DNA from: a virus
Strand: one strand, 5' to 3'
Length of the DNA: 20,445 nucleotides
Virus record (IMG/VR): IMGVR_UViG_3300020448_000054
Coordinates: 1-20,445 of that record
Positions 7,376-17,556 of the stretch are shown here, piece after piece. Position numbers and translations under genes: made by a program. The notes beneath the pieces were generated by a model that worked only from the letters and a program-made list of their open reading frames with translations, was not told where the DNA came from and made no database searches. How positions within the stretch are numbered: the stretch's first letter is position 1; each line of letters begins with the position of its first letter.

Positions 7376-10300
7376 TTATTTATCTATATTTATTAAAGCT
7401 TCTATACTTTCTTTTCTATTGTTAACACCTTTAACTTTTTGTTTCTGTTCTTCTTGTATTAACTTTAAAACCTCTGGTTCACTTTTAATTTTTGCCCATG
7501 CTCTAGTTTTAGCTGTATTAAATATTTTAGCAATAACTTTATAATGAGCAAAATCTTTAGGTTCAGTGTCTCTTTCACCTTTATTACGTTTATAATGCAT
7601 TAAGGCTATCGATTCTTGAATACCCGGGTCATTAGCTAATCTGTCTAGCTGTAGTAAAATCTTTTGATCTCCTATAGCTTTTTGAAACAATGATCTAACT
7701 CTAGGATTATTAGTTAAATTTGTACCATCTGGTCCATAATATGTAGATTGTCTTAAATCATATCCACTATCAAATAACATTTGTCGTCCGGGACTATAAT
7801 CCATATTTAATTGAACAGGAGAAAACGCATTAAACATACGAGTTACAAAATCGTGATCTTTAATAGGTTGTCCAGTTAACATATCATATTTAATAGGAAG
7901 TTGATTAGAAGCTAATTTTTCAGTTATTAAGTTTCTATTTCTAATAGAACTAGCTATGTCAGAACCTAACTCTCTTGTATATGGTGTTAATACTTTACCC
8001 ATTTCATTTCTAAGACTTGATAAAGGTAGTGTATTATTCATTAATGAAGCTAAGATTCTATTTGCTTGTCCGGGTTGTCCTGCAAATAAATCTACAAATT
8101 GCTGTAATCCAGCTAAATAAGACTTACTTGTAATACCTTGACCAATAACTAAACCTAATTTAAGAAGATGATCTTCAGCCCACTCTTCACCCATAAGTTC
8201 CATGTGGTCTCCAATATCACCAACGATTGCAAGTATTTGGTTAAAAGGTTCAAAAGCATCATAGCTAACCCATGTATCTCCAATCTTAATAGATCTTGGT
8301 TTCCATCCAGCATCTAACCATGTTTGTCTTTTAGTTCTATCAGTAGGTCCATTACCATGTAACTCTCCACCTAAAAACTTTTGACCAGCCATAAATATAG
8401 CTGTAGAACCAAGTGCTAATCGCCCTGCTTGCAAGGCTTTTGCGTTTACTAAATCTTGGGGGGTCTCTATTCCATACTTAGCAAGAGGTGTTAAGTCACC
8501 ACCAACTTGTGTAAATGCAATATCATTCCATTCTTTAACAAGAAAGTTAAATCCGGGAGTATGCTTAGCAGTTAAAGTTAGTCCGTTTACTCCAGTTCTA
8601 GCAAACAAAAAGAAAGGTTTAGCCCATGGTGTTTTATTAAACACTTCTTCTAATCCTTTTGCAAAACCATTTAAGTCTTGAGTTAATGTTGCTTCTTTCT
8701 TTGCAAACTTTGCAGCTTCGTCAACTAGATTACCCTCTGCATCAAATACAGTTGATGTAAATTCATCTTCATACTTACGTAAAAGTTTAGCGTCAATGTT
8801 TGTAAAGTCTCCAGTATTAGCATCGCCCATAGCTTTGAACATTGCTTTTTCTCTTAATCTTGCTCTACCTAATATATAACCAAAAGCATCATCAGTAGCT
8901 GCCATTAGTTTTGTAGAGTAAGTAAGAAACTTATTATCATTAGCAGATCTTGCTAAGTTAGCCATACGATATACAGCTTTATCTGCTGTAGTACCTCTAG
9001 TTTCTGCCCAATGACCAAACATATTCCACTGTTCGTCACCTCTAGTTGTTTCTGCAAATCTACTTCTTACAGTAGTTATATCACCAGACCAATAAGAATT
9101 AAGTCTTTCTCTAAATAATTGGAAAGATTCTGGTATTGCCTGACGCATTGCATTTAATGAAGAAAGAGAAGCACGTAATGTTTGACCATCTCCACGTAAT
9201 CCTGCTCCTATTGCCATAGACATAGGACGTAAGAATGTTGCACTAGATGTACCCATTATTGCTCGAACTGGTGTTTTAGGTCCAGACAATACACTATTAA
9301 TCATAACTCCTTCAAGTTCTTTAATTAATAAACCAGTGTCTTTTGAACCATTTAGTTCACCACCTCTCATCTTTGCTCTCATAAAAGCATCAAAGTCTTC
9401 TACATTTTGCACAGTTTTAGACATAGAAACTGCTTCAAATATTGCTTTAAATAAATCATCATTTTCAGACTCTCCTGCTAATTTCATAGCAAGCTTGAAT
9501 GCTTCAATAGATTCACCTACTTGCTGATTTACAGCTTGGTCAATATTTTTTGTAGCAGCTCTTTTACCTATTTTTCCTGCACCAAACTCTCTTAATATCT
9601 GTGAGCTTTCCATTCTGGATTGCTTTGTTAAAGTCAAACCAGCTACAATTTTTTCAAACAAATGCTGAGCTGGACCATCAATATCACCTAAGTCATATAG
9701 ATCTCCTACCTCTCTACCTAATACACCCATATCTCTTATTTCTCTAAACAGAGAACCTATGACCATATCGGCAGCGGCAGTCATTTGTGGGTCAATAATT
9801 GTAATTGTACTTTTAGTTTTTTTATTCTTTCTAGTAATAGTACGTTGGTGTAGTGCTTTCCAGAATTGTTTAGGTGTTAAATCAGAAGTATTCCTACCTT
9901 CATGTATTTCTTTTGCAAGTACTACAGTATCAGCCCAGTATTCTTCTAATGGTTGTCTAGCTTTTTTAGCTGCTGCTATTTCTTTTTGGATTCTAGCATC
10001 AGACATAAAAGACTTAGCAACTTTAATTAGTTCCTTTCTTGCCATGCCTGCATCTTTACCCATGTTATCTAATGCAGTGTTAGTTACAAGTGAGTCCATA
10101 GAACCATCTTCAGCTCCATATTCTTCTTGCATTCTTTTCTTTTGTTTTCTTACTTCGTAAGCTTGACCATTAGATGTAGCATTACCTTGAGTAGGGTCAG
10201 CTACTGGTTTATTTTTAGCACCTCTAAATCCGGGTTCTTTCTTTTGTGTTTTACCTTGTTCAATTATCTGAGAGTTAACACTATCTTGTCTAGCTGTAAT

Positions 10301-11290
10301 TATTTCTTTTTCTGGTACAACTGTTTTTTTACCATCGGTTGCTGTTAACAATGCCTTACCAGCACCTCTAGCACCACCCATCATAGCGTGTAGTACACCG
10401 TCAGCAACTATACCAATACCCATTCCTTCTACTATGTTTTTCATAGTTTTCATTAATGGATGATCGTAGTCGTTAGTTGTTAGTGGTGTATCCATCCAAC
10501 CATATCTATCTCTAAGTAATTGTAGTGCGTTTTCTTGTTGTGAATATACTGATAAAGCGTCAGCCTTAGCACCAACTGCTGCTGACTTAATTAATTGACG
10601 TCCAGTAAGTGCAGGAACTTTTGCACCTAACACTTTAAACGAAGGAATTACTTTAGTTTTTTGCGTAGCTATTCTAGCTGCACGAGCTGCCGTAGCAGCT
10701 TTAGCAACTGCCGCTCTGGGCACTTGACCTTTTCCTATACCAGCCTTAACTAATCCAGCAGCTCTTGCCGCTTTACTAGAGCCAGTTAGTCCTTTGACTA
10801 ATGCACCACCGGGAAGAGGTACAGCAGCTAAAGTTCCAAAGTGTGTCAGACCTCTAATAAGTCCTCCCCACCATGTTTTTGTTTCTATAGGGTTTTCATC
10901 ATTTACAAAAAAATCGTCCCACTCTGGTTTATATCCTCCTGCTTTATTCTCTCTTTCCATTTCTCCAGTAAAGAAATCAATAATTCTTTCTGGAGCTGTG
11001 ATTAAGGAAGATGCTGTATCTTGTAATCCACCGCCGATAGCTGAAGTAGTTTCTTTTATAACTTCTCCAACTCCCCATTTCTTTTTATTTCTAGGGTCTT
11101 CGACTTCCGCTGCGGCTTGTGCCTGTGTAGCTTTACGTTCTTCTTGTTCGGCTACTCTGTTTGCATCAAGTTGTGTTCTGTCTGCTTCAAGCTCTAAAGC
11201 TAGTTCTCTTTCCTGTTCAGCTTCCGCTTTAGTCAAAGCGTTTGGATTATCTACAGTAACCTCCATGAAGGGGTCATAACTGTTTGTCAT
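7376..11290 (-). CDS. Internal virion (core) protein, T7 gp16-like
   Basis: A 1304-residue protein, close to the 1318 of T7 gp16 and in the same place, between the gp15-like gene and the fibre. It opens with a Glu/Ala-rich, probably coiled helix (about residues 18-65), followed by amphipathic basic helices rich in Ala, Arg and Lys (about 150-230, with AAVAKAATAARAARIA) that could interact with membrane or DNA. The long remainder is mostly helical. In T7, gp16 leaves the capsid during infection and forms part of the trans-envelope channel that draws in DNA. T7 gp16 has an N-terminal lytic transglycosylase domain; I see no such catalytic motif here, so cell-wall opening may depend on another protein. 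An AAGG ribosome binding site lies 7 bases before the ATG. Confidence 0.85.
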   Translation of the reverse strand: MTNSYDPFMEVTVDNPNALTKAEAEQERELALELEADRTQLDANRVAEQEERKATQAQAAAEVEDPRNKKKWGVGEVIKETTSAIGGGLQDTASSLITAPERIIDFFTGEMERENKAGGYKPEWDDFFVNDENPIETKTWWGGLIRGLTHFGTLAAVPLPGGALVKGLTGSSKAARAAGLVKAGIGKGQVPRAAVAKAATAARAARIATQKTKVIPSFKVLGAKVPALTGRQLIKSAAVGAKADALSVYSQQENALQLLRDRYGWMDTPLTTNDYDHPLMKTMKNIVEGMGIGIVADGVLHAMMGGARGAGKALLTATDGKKTVVPEKEIITARQDSVNSQIIEQGKTQKKEPGFRGAKNKPVADPTQGNATSNGQAYEVRKQKKRMQEEYGAEDGSMDSLVTNTALDNMGKDAGMARKELIKVAKSFMSDARIQKEIAAAKKARQPLEEYWADTVVLAKEIHEGRNTSDLTPKQFWKALHQRTITRKNKKTKSTITIIDPQMTAAADMVIGSLFREIRDMGVLGREVGDLYDLGDIDGPAQHLFEKIVAGLTLTKQSRMESSQILREFGAGKIGKRAATKNIDQAVNQQVGESIEAFKLAMKLAGESENDDLFKAIFEAVSMSKTVQNVEDFDAFMRAKMRGGELNGSKDTGLLIKELEGVMINSVLSGPKTPVRAIMGTSSATFLRPMSMAIGAGLRGDGQTLRASLSSLNAMRQAIPESFQLFRERLNSYWSGDITTVRSRFAETTRGDEQWNMFGHWAETRGTTADKAVYRMANLARSANDNKFLTYSTKLMAATDDAFGYILGRARLREKAMFKAMGDANTGDFTNIDAKLLRKYEDEFTSTVFDAEGNLVDEAAKFAKKEATLTQDLNGFAKGLEEVFNKTPWAKPFFLFARTGVNGLTLTAKHTPGFNFLVKEWNDIAFTQVGGDLTPLAKYGIETPQDLVNAKALQAGRLALGSTAIFMAGQKFLGGELHGNGPTDRTKRQTWLDAGWKPRSIKIGDTWVSYDAFEPFNQILAIVGDIGDHMELMGEEWAEDHLLKLGLVIGQGITSKSYLAGLQQFVDLFAGQPGQANRILASLMNNTLPLSSLRNEMGKVLTPYTRELGSDIASSIRNRNLITEKLASNQLPIKYDMLTGQPIKDHDFVTRMFNAFSPVQLNMDYSPGRQMLFDSGYDLRQSTYYGPDGTNLTNNPRVRSLFQKAIGDQKILLQLDRLANDPGIQESIALMHYKRNKGERDTEPKDFAHYKVIAKIFNTAKTRAWAKIKSEPEVLKLIQEEQKQKVKGVNNRKESIEALINIDK

Positions 11291-11293
11291 TAA

Positions 11294-11307
11294 ATTACCT
11301 TGGTAAT
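11294..11307 (-). promoter_or_regulatory. Inverted repeat around the gp16 ribosome binding site
   Basis: In the 46-base gap between the gp15-like and gp16-like genes, the minus strand reads ATTACC-AA-GGTAAT, an inverted repeat. It contains the AAGG site (11298-11301) of gp16. A short hairpin here could modulate initiation, but it is small and may be chance. Confidence 0.35.
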
Positions 11308-11336
11308 AGCACCATGATTAAAGGTGTAAACCTCAG

Positions 11337-13400
11337 TTACACACCCGGCATCATTGTTGCTTTTTTGTTAAACACAGAAGTTTTAGCATTTGCTTTTTCT
11401 CCTGACTTTTCTTCGTTTGTTAGAACCTCAGCTCTAAACGCACGAGATTTGGACGATTTGTAAAATACTAAATTTTGAATAAGTTTATTATTAGAACCAT
11501 ATTTACTTTCATCAACCTCATCATCTATATCTAAATTCATTTGTTTAGCTTGTGATTTAGCTAAAGCTAATGGATTTACTTTTAGTTGAGAAGCAAGGTT
11601 GCGATAGTATTCTGGTATGTCCTCTATAGACATTGAACTTTTTGTCCATTTAATTAAATCTTGTTCATCTTTAGTATCGGCTGCGAGACGAGATGTTTTC
11701 CAACCTCCACCGGCACCCTGAGTTTTTGCTGTAATAGTGTTTGTTTTTCTTGAAATATCTAACTCGTCCATAGCTAGATTTCTGCTAAACATTTTTTTAT
11801 ACACACCCGGTTTAGCTTGAACATCATTTAATGCTTGCAATCCTGCTTTATGTGCAGCACTGGGCTGGAACCCTTCTTTAATAGCTGTAGCGTATGCAGT
11901 ATTGTATGTAGCTTTTAAACCAATGTTTAAGTTTTTCCATCTAAGTGTTTTAGCATCTGACTCACCTAAATCTGTTTCTAGGATTTCGTTTGTGTAAATT
12001 TGTACATATTCATCAGCCTCTTTAGATTCTGCTGTACCTAATTCTAATGCTCCTCCAGCTTTTACATAACTTGAGTAAGCATTTTTTATAGTTGGGCTGA
12101 CATTATTTAGTTGATAGTCAAATAGAATACCACCATTCGCAGCTCTAGCAGTGTTTAATCGGATTTTAGCAGCATCATCATCTTCGTATTCAGCTAATAG
12201 ATTGCTAACTTTTTCAGGAACATAACCATAATTCTCTTTAAACTTGTCAGCTATTTGTAGCTTTTGTTCTAAAGTGTAGTCGTCTGATGATTTTAACTGT
12301 TCTACTAAACCGTCGATCTCTGCTTCTTGTCGTTCTTCTTCTAGATTCATAGCATCACTATGAGCATCTAATAGTCGACCATCTAAATCTCTCCATTGTG
12401 TCCAAGAAGTAAGACTCTTAATAGAACCATCATTACCTTTAAATTCATGTCCAACAATAGATTGAGCTTCTCCTAAAGATATTCTGCCTTCTTTAACTAA
12501 TTTTTCTAGGTGATCTGCAAATGCAGTTCTTGCACCAGCTCTACCACCATATTGAAATCTATGTTCTTCTACCCAGTCAAGAGCATACTGACTACCTCTA
12601 GCAGGGTCAGCAGTGACAAAATTAGTTTCTATGTCAAACTCTTCGTCATCTTTTCTTGCTTGAAGAACAGCCTCTTGTCTTTTTCTATTAGCTTCTTGTC
12701 TATCTGATTCGTCTACTTTATCTATTTCTGGTTTGACAACATCAGCTATCAAAACATCATTCATACCATTAAATCTTTTACCAAAATTAAATTTGATTTT
12801 TGCATTAATAGCATCTTGTTCTGCTTGGTTTTGAGCGTCATCATACTTAATCTCTACAAGCTCACCATTTCGGTTAATCTTTACTGTCGTAGTTTGTTGA
12901 GCATCATATTTATATTGTTGCCATTTTTTAGCTTCGTCTTTTGCATATCTTTTAGCAAAAGCATATTGAGCATAACCAGATAATTTTTTAAATTCTTCAC
13001 CACCTACAAAGTCTCCTGTAGAGTTTTCGTAGTTATGTGCAAATTCAGTAGTTTTTACATGTCCATCAAATAAAGCTTTTTCTTCTCCTCTAAACTTAGC
13101 TATTAGTTCAGGACTTGCACCACGTTCCATGGCAAGCATAACACCTCTAGCTTCCTCTTCTTCTCTATATTTTTTATTTTTTATTTGTAATAAATCACCT
13201 ACTTTACCTGATAAACCAGATAATGCAGCTAAATTCTTACCGGCTGCATCGGTTATTCTTCTATCATTTTCTCTAAGAGATTGGAAGAACTCGTTTTCTG
13301 ACCGTTCTATGTTAGCATAGTCAGCTTCCATTTCTGGTACTAGATTAGTCTGTTCAACTGGATCGTAGGTACCACCTTGGAAATCATATGAGCTAGTCAT
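11337..13400 (-). CDS. Internal virion (core) protein, T7 gp15-like
   Basis: A 687-residue protein, near the 747 of T7 gp15, located between gp14- and gp16-like genes. It is rich in Ala, Glu, Lys and Gln and predicted by eye to be mostly alpha-helical: long charged stretches such as KNKKYREEEEARGVMLAMER (about 75-95), AKRYAKDEAKKWQQYKYDAQ (about 150-168) and SDRQEANRKRQEAVLQARKD (about 232-252) look like coiled coils. No enzyme motif is visible. In T7, gp15 is part of the internal core and assembles with gp16 into the DNA-translocation apparatus. It starts two bases after the gp14 stop. The call is based mainly on gene order, length and composition. Confidence 0.8.
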   Translation of the reverse strand: MTSSYDFQGGTYDPVEQTNLVPEMEADYANIERSENEFFQSLRENDRRITDAAGKNLAALSGLSGKVGDLLQIKNKKYREEEEARGVMLAMERGASPELIAKFRGEEKALFDGHVKTTEFAHNYENSTGDFVGGEEFKKLSGYAQYAFAKRYAKDEAKKWQQYKYDAQQTTTVKINRNGELVEIKYDDAQNQAEQDAINAKIKFNFGKRFNGMNDVLIADVVKPEIDKVDESDRQEANRKRQEAVLQARKDDEEFDIETNFVTADPARGSQYALDWVEEHRFQYGGRAGARTAFADHLEKLVKEGRISLGEAQSIVGHEFKGNDGSIKSLTSWTQWRDLDGRLLDAHSDAMNLEEERQEAEIDGLVEQLKSSDDYTLEQKLQIADKFKENYGYVPEKVSNLLAEYEDDDAAKIRLNTARAANGGILFDYQLNNVSPTIKNAYSSYVKAGGALELGTAESKEADEYVQIYTNEILETDLGESDAKTLRWKNLNIGLKATYNTAYATAIKEGFQPSAAHKAGLQALNDVQAKPGVYKKMFSRNLAMDELDISRKTNTITAKTQGAGGGWKTSRLAADTKDEQDLIKWTKSSMSIEDIPEYYRNLASQLKVNPLALAKSQAKQMNLDIDDEVDESKYGSNNKLIQNLVFYKSSKSRAFRAEVLTNEEKSGEKANAKTSVFNKKATMMPGV

Positions 13401-13402
13401 TG

Positions 13403-14203
13403 TTAAAATCCATAATAATTTATTGACCCTCCAGTATAATCAACAGGAGTTGTCATCATGTAACTTTGGTTAGATTTTTTACCTTCTCCAGATCCATCAT
13501 CTTTTCCAGAACCGTCATCAGAACTGTCATCGTCACCACCACCAAACGGATTAATAGCTTTAAATTCTGAGTAAGTATTGATGCCACTTATTCCTGCTCC
13601 TATTAATCCAGCCGCTAATGCAAAATTTGGATTTTGTAGTTCTGGTTTTGGAATTGGTAAATCAGGTGTAGGTTGAATTGCTACTTTACTAAACAATCTG
13701 TTTTGGTCACTCTTAAGTTTACGCATTGTAGCTTCATCAGCTTCTCTCATTCTATATTGTGTTTCTGTTAAAGCTCTTGCTCTTTGTCTGTTAGCCATAC
13801 CCATAGTTTGTAAGTTAAAGTTTAATTGTCTTCTAACACTTTTACCTCTAACTCCTCTTTCGGCTGCTTGAGCTTCAATCATACCTTCTGACTTAAGCAT
13901 CTCTCTAAAATCTTTTTGCTGATCGAACAGTGCTTGAGTTCTTATTCTATTGTAATTAATTTGAGATTGAGTATAAGCTCTTTGAGCTGCAATGTTTGAT
14001 TCATCAATACTTTTTTCAAATTGAACTTTTTTAGTTCCATAGATGCTAAGTTCTCGCATCCATCTATTTTTACGAATAGCGTTTTTGTATTCGTAATCTC
14101 TTTTAGCTGCTCTGTTAGCTGCTTTTGTTTGTTCAGCTTGACCTATCGCAGATGCAGCACCTTGAGCCACTGCTGCGACACCCATTGCTATTGGACTACA
14201 CAC
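13403..14203 (-). CDS. Internal virion protein, T7 gp14-like
   Basis: A 266-residue protein with a small, hydrophobic, Ala/Gly-rich N-terminus (MCSPIAMGVAAVAQGAASAI), then a long helical, Arg/Gln/Lys-rich body (about 25-175), a second hydrophobic stretch at 194-208 (FALAAGLIGAGISGI), and an acidic Gly/Ser/Asp tail (about 221-247). T7 gp14 (196 aa) forms the outer-membrane part of the ejection channel and likewise begins with a hydrophobic segment. The longest frame begins with GTG (14203-14201), inside the end of the gp13-like gene with an 8-base overlap; an ATG at residue 7 (14185) is an alternative. Neither has a clear ribosome binding site. The overlap and the MCSP-type opening favour the GTG. 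Confidence 0.8.
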   Translation of the reverse strand: MCSPIAMGVAAVAQGAASAIGQAEQTKAANRAAKRDYEYKNAIRKNRWMRELSIYGTKKVQFEKSIDESNIAAQRAYTQSQINYNRIRTQALFDQQKDFREMLKSEGMIEAQAAERGVRGKSVRRQLNFNLQTMGMANRQRARALTETQYRMREADEATMRKLKSDQNRLFSKVAIQPTPDLPIPKPELQNPNFALAAGLIGAGISGINTYSEFKAINPFGGGDDDSSDDGSGKDDGSGEGKKSNQSYMMTTPVDYTGGSINYYGF

Positions 14204-14627
14204 GGCAAAATTCTATAAAGGATAAATTGTTTGGTCCGTAGGAAAATTTTCTAAGAAATTTAAAACCTAAAAACCTAAGTAACTTAATATGGACTTTGTT
14301 TCTTGCGTCAACAATGTTCCACAGTAACTTTTCTTTTCTTGACTTCACATATCGTCTTGCTTCTCTAGCAAACGTATGAGGATATTCGTAGATAGCTGGG
14401 GTGCAAAGCATCCAGATTTGTCCATTACTATGGACTCCTGCCATGCCTGCTATCTCGCCATTTGGCACTTCAAAATACACTGAGTCGCAGTTATGTAAAC
14501 CTACGACTAGAGCATTTAAAGGGTCATGTCCATGACCTTCAGTTACCTCCCGATAATCGTCGGGTAATAAATTAGAAGCCACTCGAAGAGCAGCTTCTAC
14601 GGTTGCTGGGTGAATGTATTTAGACAC
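14196..14627 (-). CDS. T7 gp13-like internal virion protein, GNAT-like fold
   Basis: A 143-residue protein, close in length to T7 gp13 (138 aa) and in the same position, between tail tube B and gp14. The centre and end look acetyltransferase-like: GEIAGMAGVHSNGQIWMLCT gives paired strands, and WNIVDARNKVHIKLLRFLGF followed by a FIEF strand resembles the C-terminal helix and strand of the GNAT fold. T7 gp13 is required for virion assembly rather than known as an enzyme; whether this protein binds acetyl-CoA is open. Its ATG overlaps the end of the tail tube B gene by 8 bases and its stop overlaps the gp14 start by 8 bases. Confidence 0.75.
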   Translation of the reverse strand: MSKYIHPATVEAALRVASNLLPDDYREVTEGHGHDPLNALVVGLHNCDSVYFEVPNGEIAGMAGVHSNGQIWMLCTPAIYEYPHTFAREARRYVKSRKEKLLWNIVDARNKVHIKLLRFLGFKFLRKFSYGPNNLSFIEFCRV

Positions 14628-17556
14628 GCTGATAATTATTATTTGTATAAACTCCTTCCCATGTCATGTGATGGACTGTGGCTGGAGCTGGGTGTGTTGA
14701 TTTTAGCGTTAGTTGTGCATTTATATTTCTATCATATATAGGTATTGATCTTAAAATATTATCATCAATAATTCCTGCTGCGTTTGCTTTATATATGTCA
14801 GCAGCAGTTAACTCAAATGTCTCTGTATAATCAACCCTACCTGTTCTACTTAAAGTTGTTTCATATATACCTAAAGGACCAAAGCCAAATTTAACTCTAT
14901 GTATTATAGTAGATGCTCTAGTATCAGATCTGAAAGATTCACCGTCTTTAGTTACATAGTAAATAGTAGGCAGTTTAACTTCCATAGTAAACTGATGACC
15001 AATTAAAAATGTTTGACTAGACCAGTTTCCATCAATTTCTAAATTACTTCCATTGATAGTTATAAGACCATATCTACCTAATTCAGTTCCTGAGTCAACA
15101 TCATAAGCTGCCATTTGACTTGTACTTTCTATACCAGTCGGTTTAGGAAATGTTGTTTTATTTGTTGTAGCATTGTAAGTATTAGATGCTGTTGTTACGG
15201 ACATCAAATGATCTAGATGTACTCTGTTTTCTGCAATAGCAAAAGTATTAGCATCCATCTTAATACTATATTTAAGTAGTTGATCTTTGTTATTATTTCT
15301 AACTACTACAAACAAGTTATCGTCTTGCATGCAATGGTATTGAATTGTACCTGTTAATGTCCATCTAAACCATGCAGCTAGTTTACGTTGTCTTATATTA
15401 TCAAAATATCTATAACCATACAAGGTAGATGTTCCTTCTTCACTAAAAAAGACTACTGAGTTTTCTCTAGAATTAGAAATAAGTTTTAAATCTTTTTCAA
15501 ATAATCTAGAAACTACTGCACTTTGTTCAAGTACTTCTGGTTCACCTTCTCTTTGAATCTGTGTCATTTCAAAAAACCTTGAGAACTTACCGGCATTATC
15601 TAAGAAGCCGACTGTAGTACCAAGAGAGATAGGGTTAGTTGCAAAGTTAAAGTTGTAAGTAGAAAGAGCATTAATCTTAGCTGTAGTTGGGCTGAATACG
15701 TCACTATCTGTAGTGAGCATAAACTGTTGGTTTTTGGAAAATAAAAGTAAACCTGTGTTTACTTGTATGCCATCAAATAAAATTGCTGGATATTCTGAAC
15801 TAGCTGAAATATCTATAGGATCACTAGCTACAAGTTGTATAGCTGACTTACCAAAAAAGTTAGTAAAGTCTCCGGGACGCGACATTACAATATTTTCATC
15901 AGCAAGTATTCCAAATCTATTTCTAAAGAACAACATTTTATTTATGCTCTTACCTATAAATGATGGTTCTGGGTTAGTAACATCATCACCTACTATTGCA
16001 TCATCCCATTGAGGGACTGCTGGTTGGGTTACTCCTCCAATACTATATGTGGATCCATCAAGTTCAGTTAACCTAAAATTACCATCAGCAGTTCTAATAA
16101 GAAGCACTGGCATCTTAGATCTTTTAAGTCTTATAAGTCTACCCGGCTTAGCACATTCTTCCCATGTACCCTCACCATCTTTATCATTATTACCAAAAAA
16201 TTTAACGTAATGGTTGTCTTCCTCGGCAACACTATTGACAACTTCTACAACCATCCCGTGCTTGCACTGAGAGGGCAAGTCACCTACATCGTTAACTTTA
16301 CTAGCAACAACGTTTAACAGCTCTCCTACGGGCGTAGAGGCGTTGAATACAGCAGATCTAGTTACATGTAATCCTGTACCAATTTGTGTAACAGTAAATC
16401 CATTACCTGTAGTAGCTGTAGCACTACCAGTTAAACCTTTTCTAATATCACCAAGAATACTTTCAGCAGTAATAGTTGTTTCTGTGTCAAATGGTGTAGG
16501 TTGTGGTCTGACTAAAGCTAAGTTAGCTTGGACTACGGATGTACTTATAGAATCAACAGTGATGTTATAAATAGCATCTTTCATAAATACTGTAAAGTTA
16601 TCTCCTTCTTGCCAACCTTCTCCACCATGTAGTAAATCATGGGTAGTTGTATATCTAGCTTGATATGTAGTTGTTTGCGAGGTACCAGATCCAGTAGTAA
16701 AAGGTACTGACTGTCCAGTTGTAGCTATACGAAAGTATAAGTTTACTCCTCTATTAACAGAGTTACCACCAGAATCTTTAACGTCAACTGTGTAAGTATG
16801 AGAACCAGAAACTGCATCATCTGTAAGTGAAGCACCATCTGTAATACTAAAGATTCTTGTTCCTACGTTAGGAGCAAAAGCATCTCTACCATCACCAGCA
16901 GATTCATCACATCTAGTTGATTGACTAGCTCTTGAGTTTCTAGCAACCATAGCACCATTACTATCACAATAGTTATTACTAGACTTTTGTAAATCTACAC
17001 TGATACGAGTAACAGTGCTAACTGTAGAGGTACTGGTATCGTCAAAAACATTTACCGCATACTGTTTTGCATAAGACAAACTTTTTAACTCAATAAAAAT
17101 TTCTTTCTGAAAATTTCCAAGAGGTTCTGTAGTAGTGTCCATCTCTGTAGTGATGGATCTGTTGTTAAGATAAGTAAAGTCATTAAGAGTTAATGTCTGG
17201 ATATCTTCATCATTTGTGTGTGTTAAATATGTGTTATTTCCTATTGCATTAACAACTGTTTTTTCTGCTCCTGTTAAACAATCCCACATTTTAATAACAC
17301 CATTCTGTGCTATCTGTCCTATGTATTGTTCATTCTCATCACGATAGTAGTGAAACCATCTACCGTTAGTTGTGGAATTATTTGAACCATCAGATAAAGA
17401 TGCCACAAACTTTCCAGCCGGTCTTTTTAATAATCCTTGTGTAACGTCAGGGATGGCGTTCACCATGTCTTTCACCTGACCGGGTATTTTTTTTTCGTCA
17501 GGTTGTTGTGAAATGCCAGCCGTTAACGCTGGAATAGTTTGTGTAATGTTTGCCAT
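14620..17556 (-). CDS. Tail tubular protein B (nozzle), T7 gp12-like
   Basis: A 978-residue protein, longer than T7 gp12 (794). Its N-terminus is diagnostic of the family: IPALTAGISQQPDEKKIPGQ, then MVNAIPDVTQGLLKRPAG, which corresponds to the gp12 pattern G-x-SQQPD...PG...N..P....GL..RP. The rest is beta-rich, as expected for the beta-propeller nozzle. FGKSAIQLVASDPIDISASS and NTGLLLFSKNQQFMLTTDSD (about 560-630) are typical of the conserved core. Six copies form the conical end of the tail and hold in the DNA. The ATG overlaps the tail tube A stop by one base (TAATG). An internal stretch of about 150-330 that looks weakly conserved may account for the additional length. Confidence 0.92.
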   Translation of the reverse strand: MANITQTIPALTAGISQQPDEKKIPGQVKDMVNAIPDVTQGLLKRPAGKFVASLSDGSNNSTTNGRWFHYYRDENEQYIGQIAQNGVIKMWDCLTGAEKTVVNAIGNNTYLTHTNDEDIQTLTLNDFTYLNNRSITTEMDTTTEPLGNFQKEIFIELKSLSYAKQYAVNVFDDTSTSTVSTVTRISVDLQKSSNNYCDSNGAMVARNSRASQSTRCDESAGDGRDAFAPNVGTRIFSITDGASLTDDAVSGSHTYTVDVKDSGGNSVNRGVNLYFRIATTGQSVPFTTGSGTSQTTTYQARYTTTHDLLHGGEGWQEGDNFTVFMKDAIYNITVDSISTSVVQANLALVRPQPTPFDTETTITAESILGDIRKGLTGSATATTGNGFTVTQIGTGLHVTRSAVFNASTPVGELLNVVASKVNDVGDLPSQCKHGMVVEVVNSVAEEDNHYVKFFGNNDKDGEGTWEECAKPGRLIRLKRSKMPVLLIRTADGNFRLTELDGSTYSIGGVTQPAVPQWDDAIVGDDVTNPEPSFIGKSINKMLFFRNRFGILADENIVMSRPGDFTNFFGKSAIQLVASDPIDISASSEYPAILFDGIQVNTGLLLFSKNQQFMLTTDSDVFSPTTAKINALSTYNFNFATNPISLGTTVGFLDNAGKFSRFFEMTQIQREGEPEVLEQSAVVSRLFEKDLKLISNSRENSVVFFSEEGTSTLYGYRYFDNIRQRKLAAWFRWTLTGTIQYHCMQDDNLFVVVRNNNKDQLLKYSIKMDANTFAIAENRVHLDHLMSVTTASNTYNATTNKTTFPKPTGIESTSQMAAYDVDSGTELGRYGLITINGSNLEIDGNWSSQTFLIGHQFTMEVKLPTIYYVTKDGESFRSDTRASTIIHRVKFGFGPLGIYETTLSRTGRVDYTETFELTAADIYKANAAGIIDDNILRSIPIYDRNINAQLTLKSTHPAPATVHHMTWEGVYTNNNYQRV

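Noticed and set aside
10794-11279. Plus-strand open frame of 161 codons opposite the start of gp16
   Set aside because: Shadow of the Ala/Glu-rich minus-strand coding sequence, with low-complexity Ser/Ala/Cys composition and no homology that I recognise.
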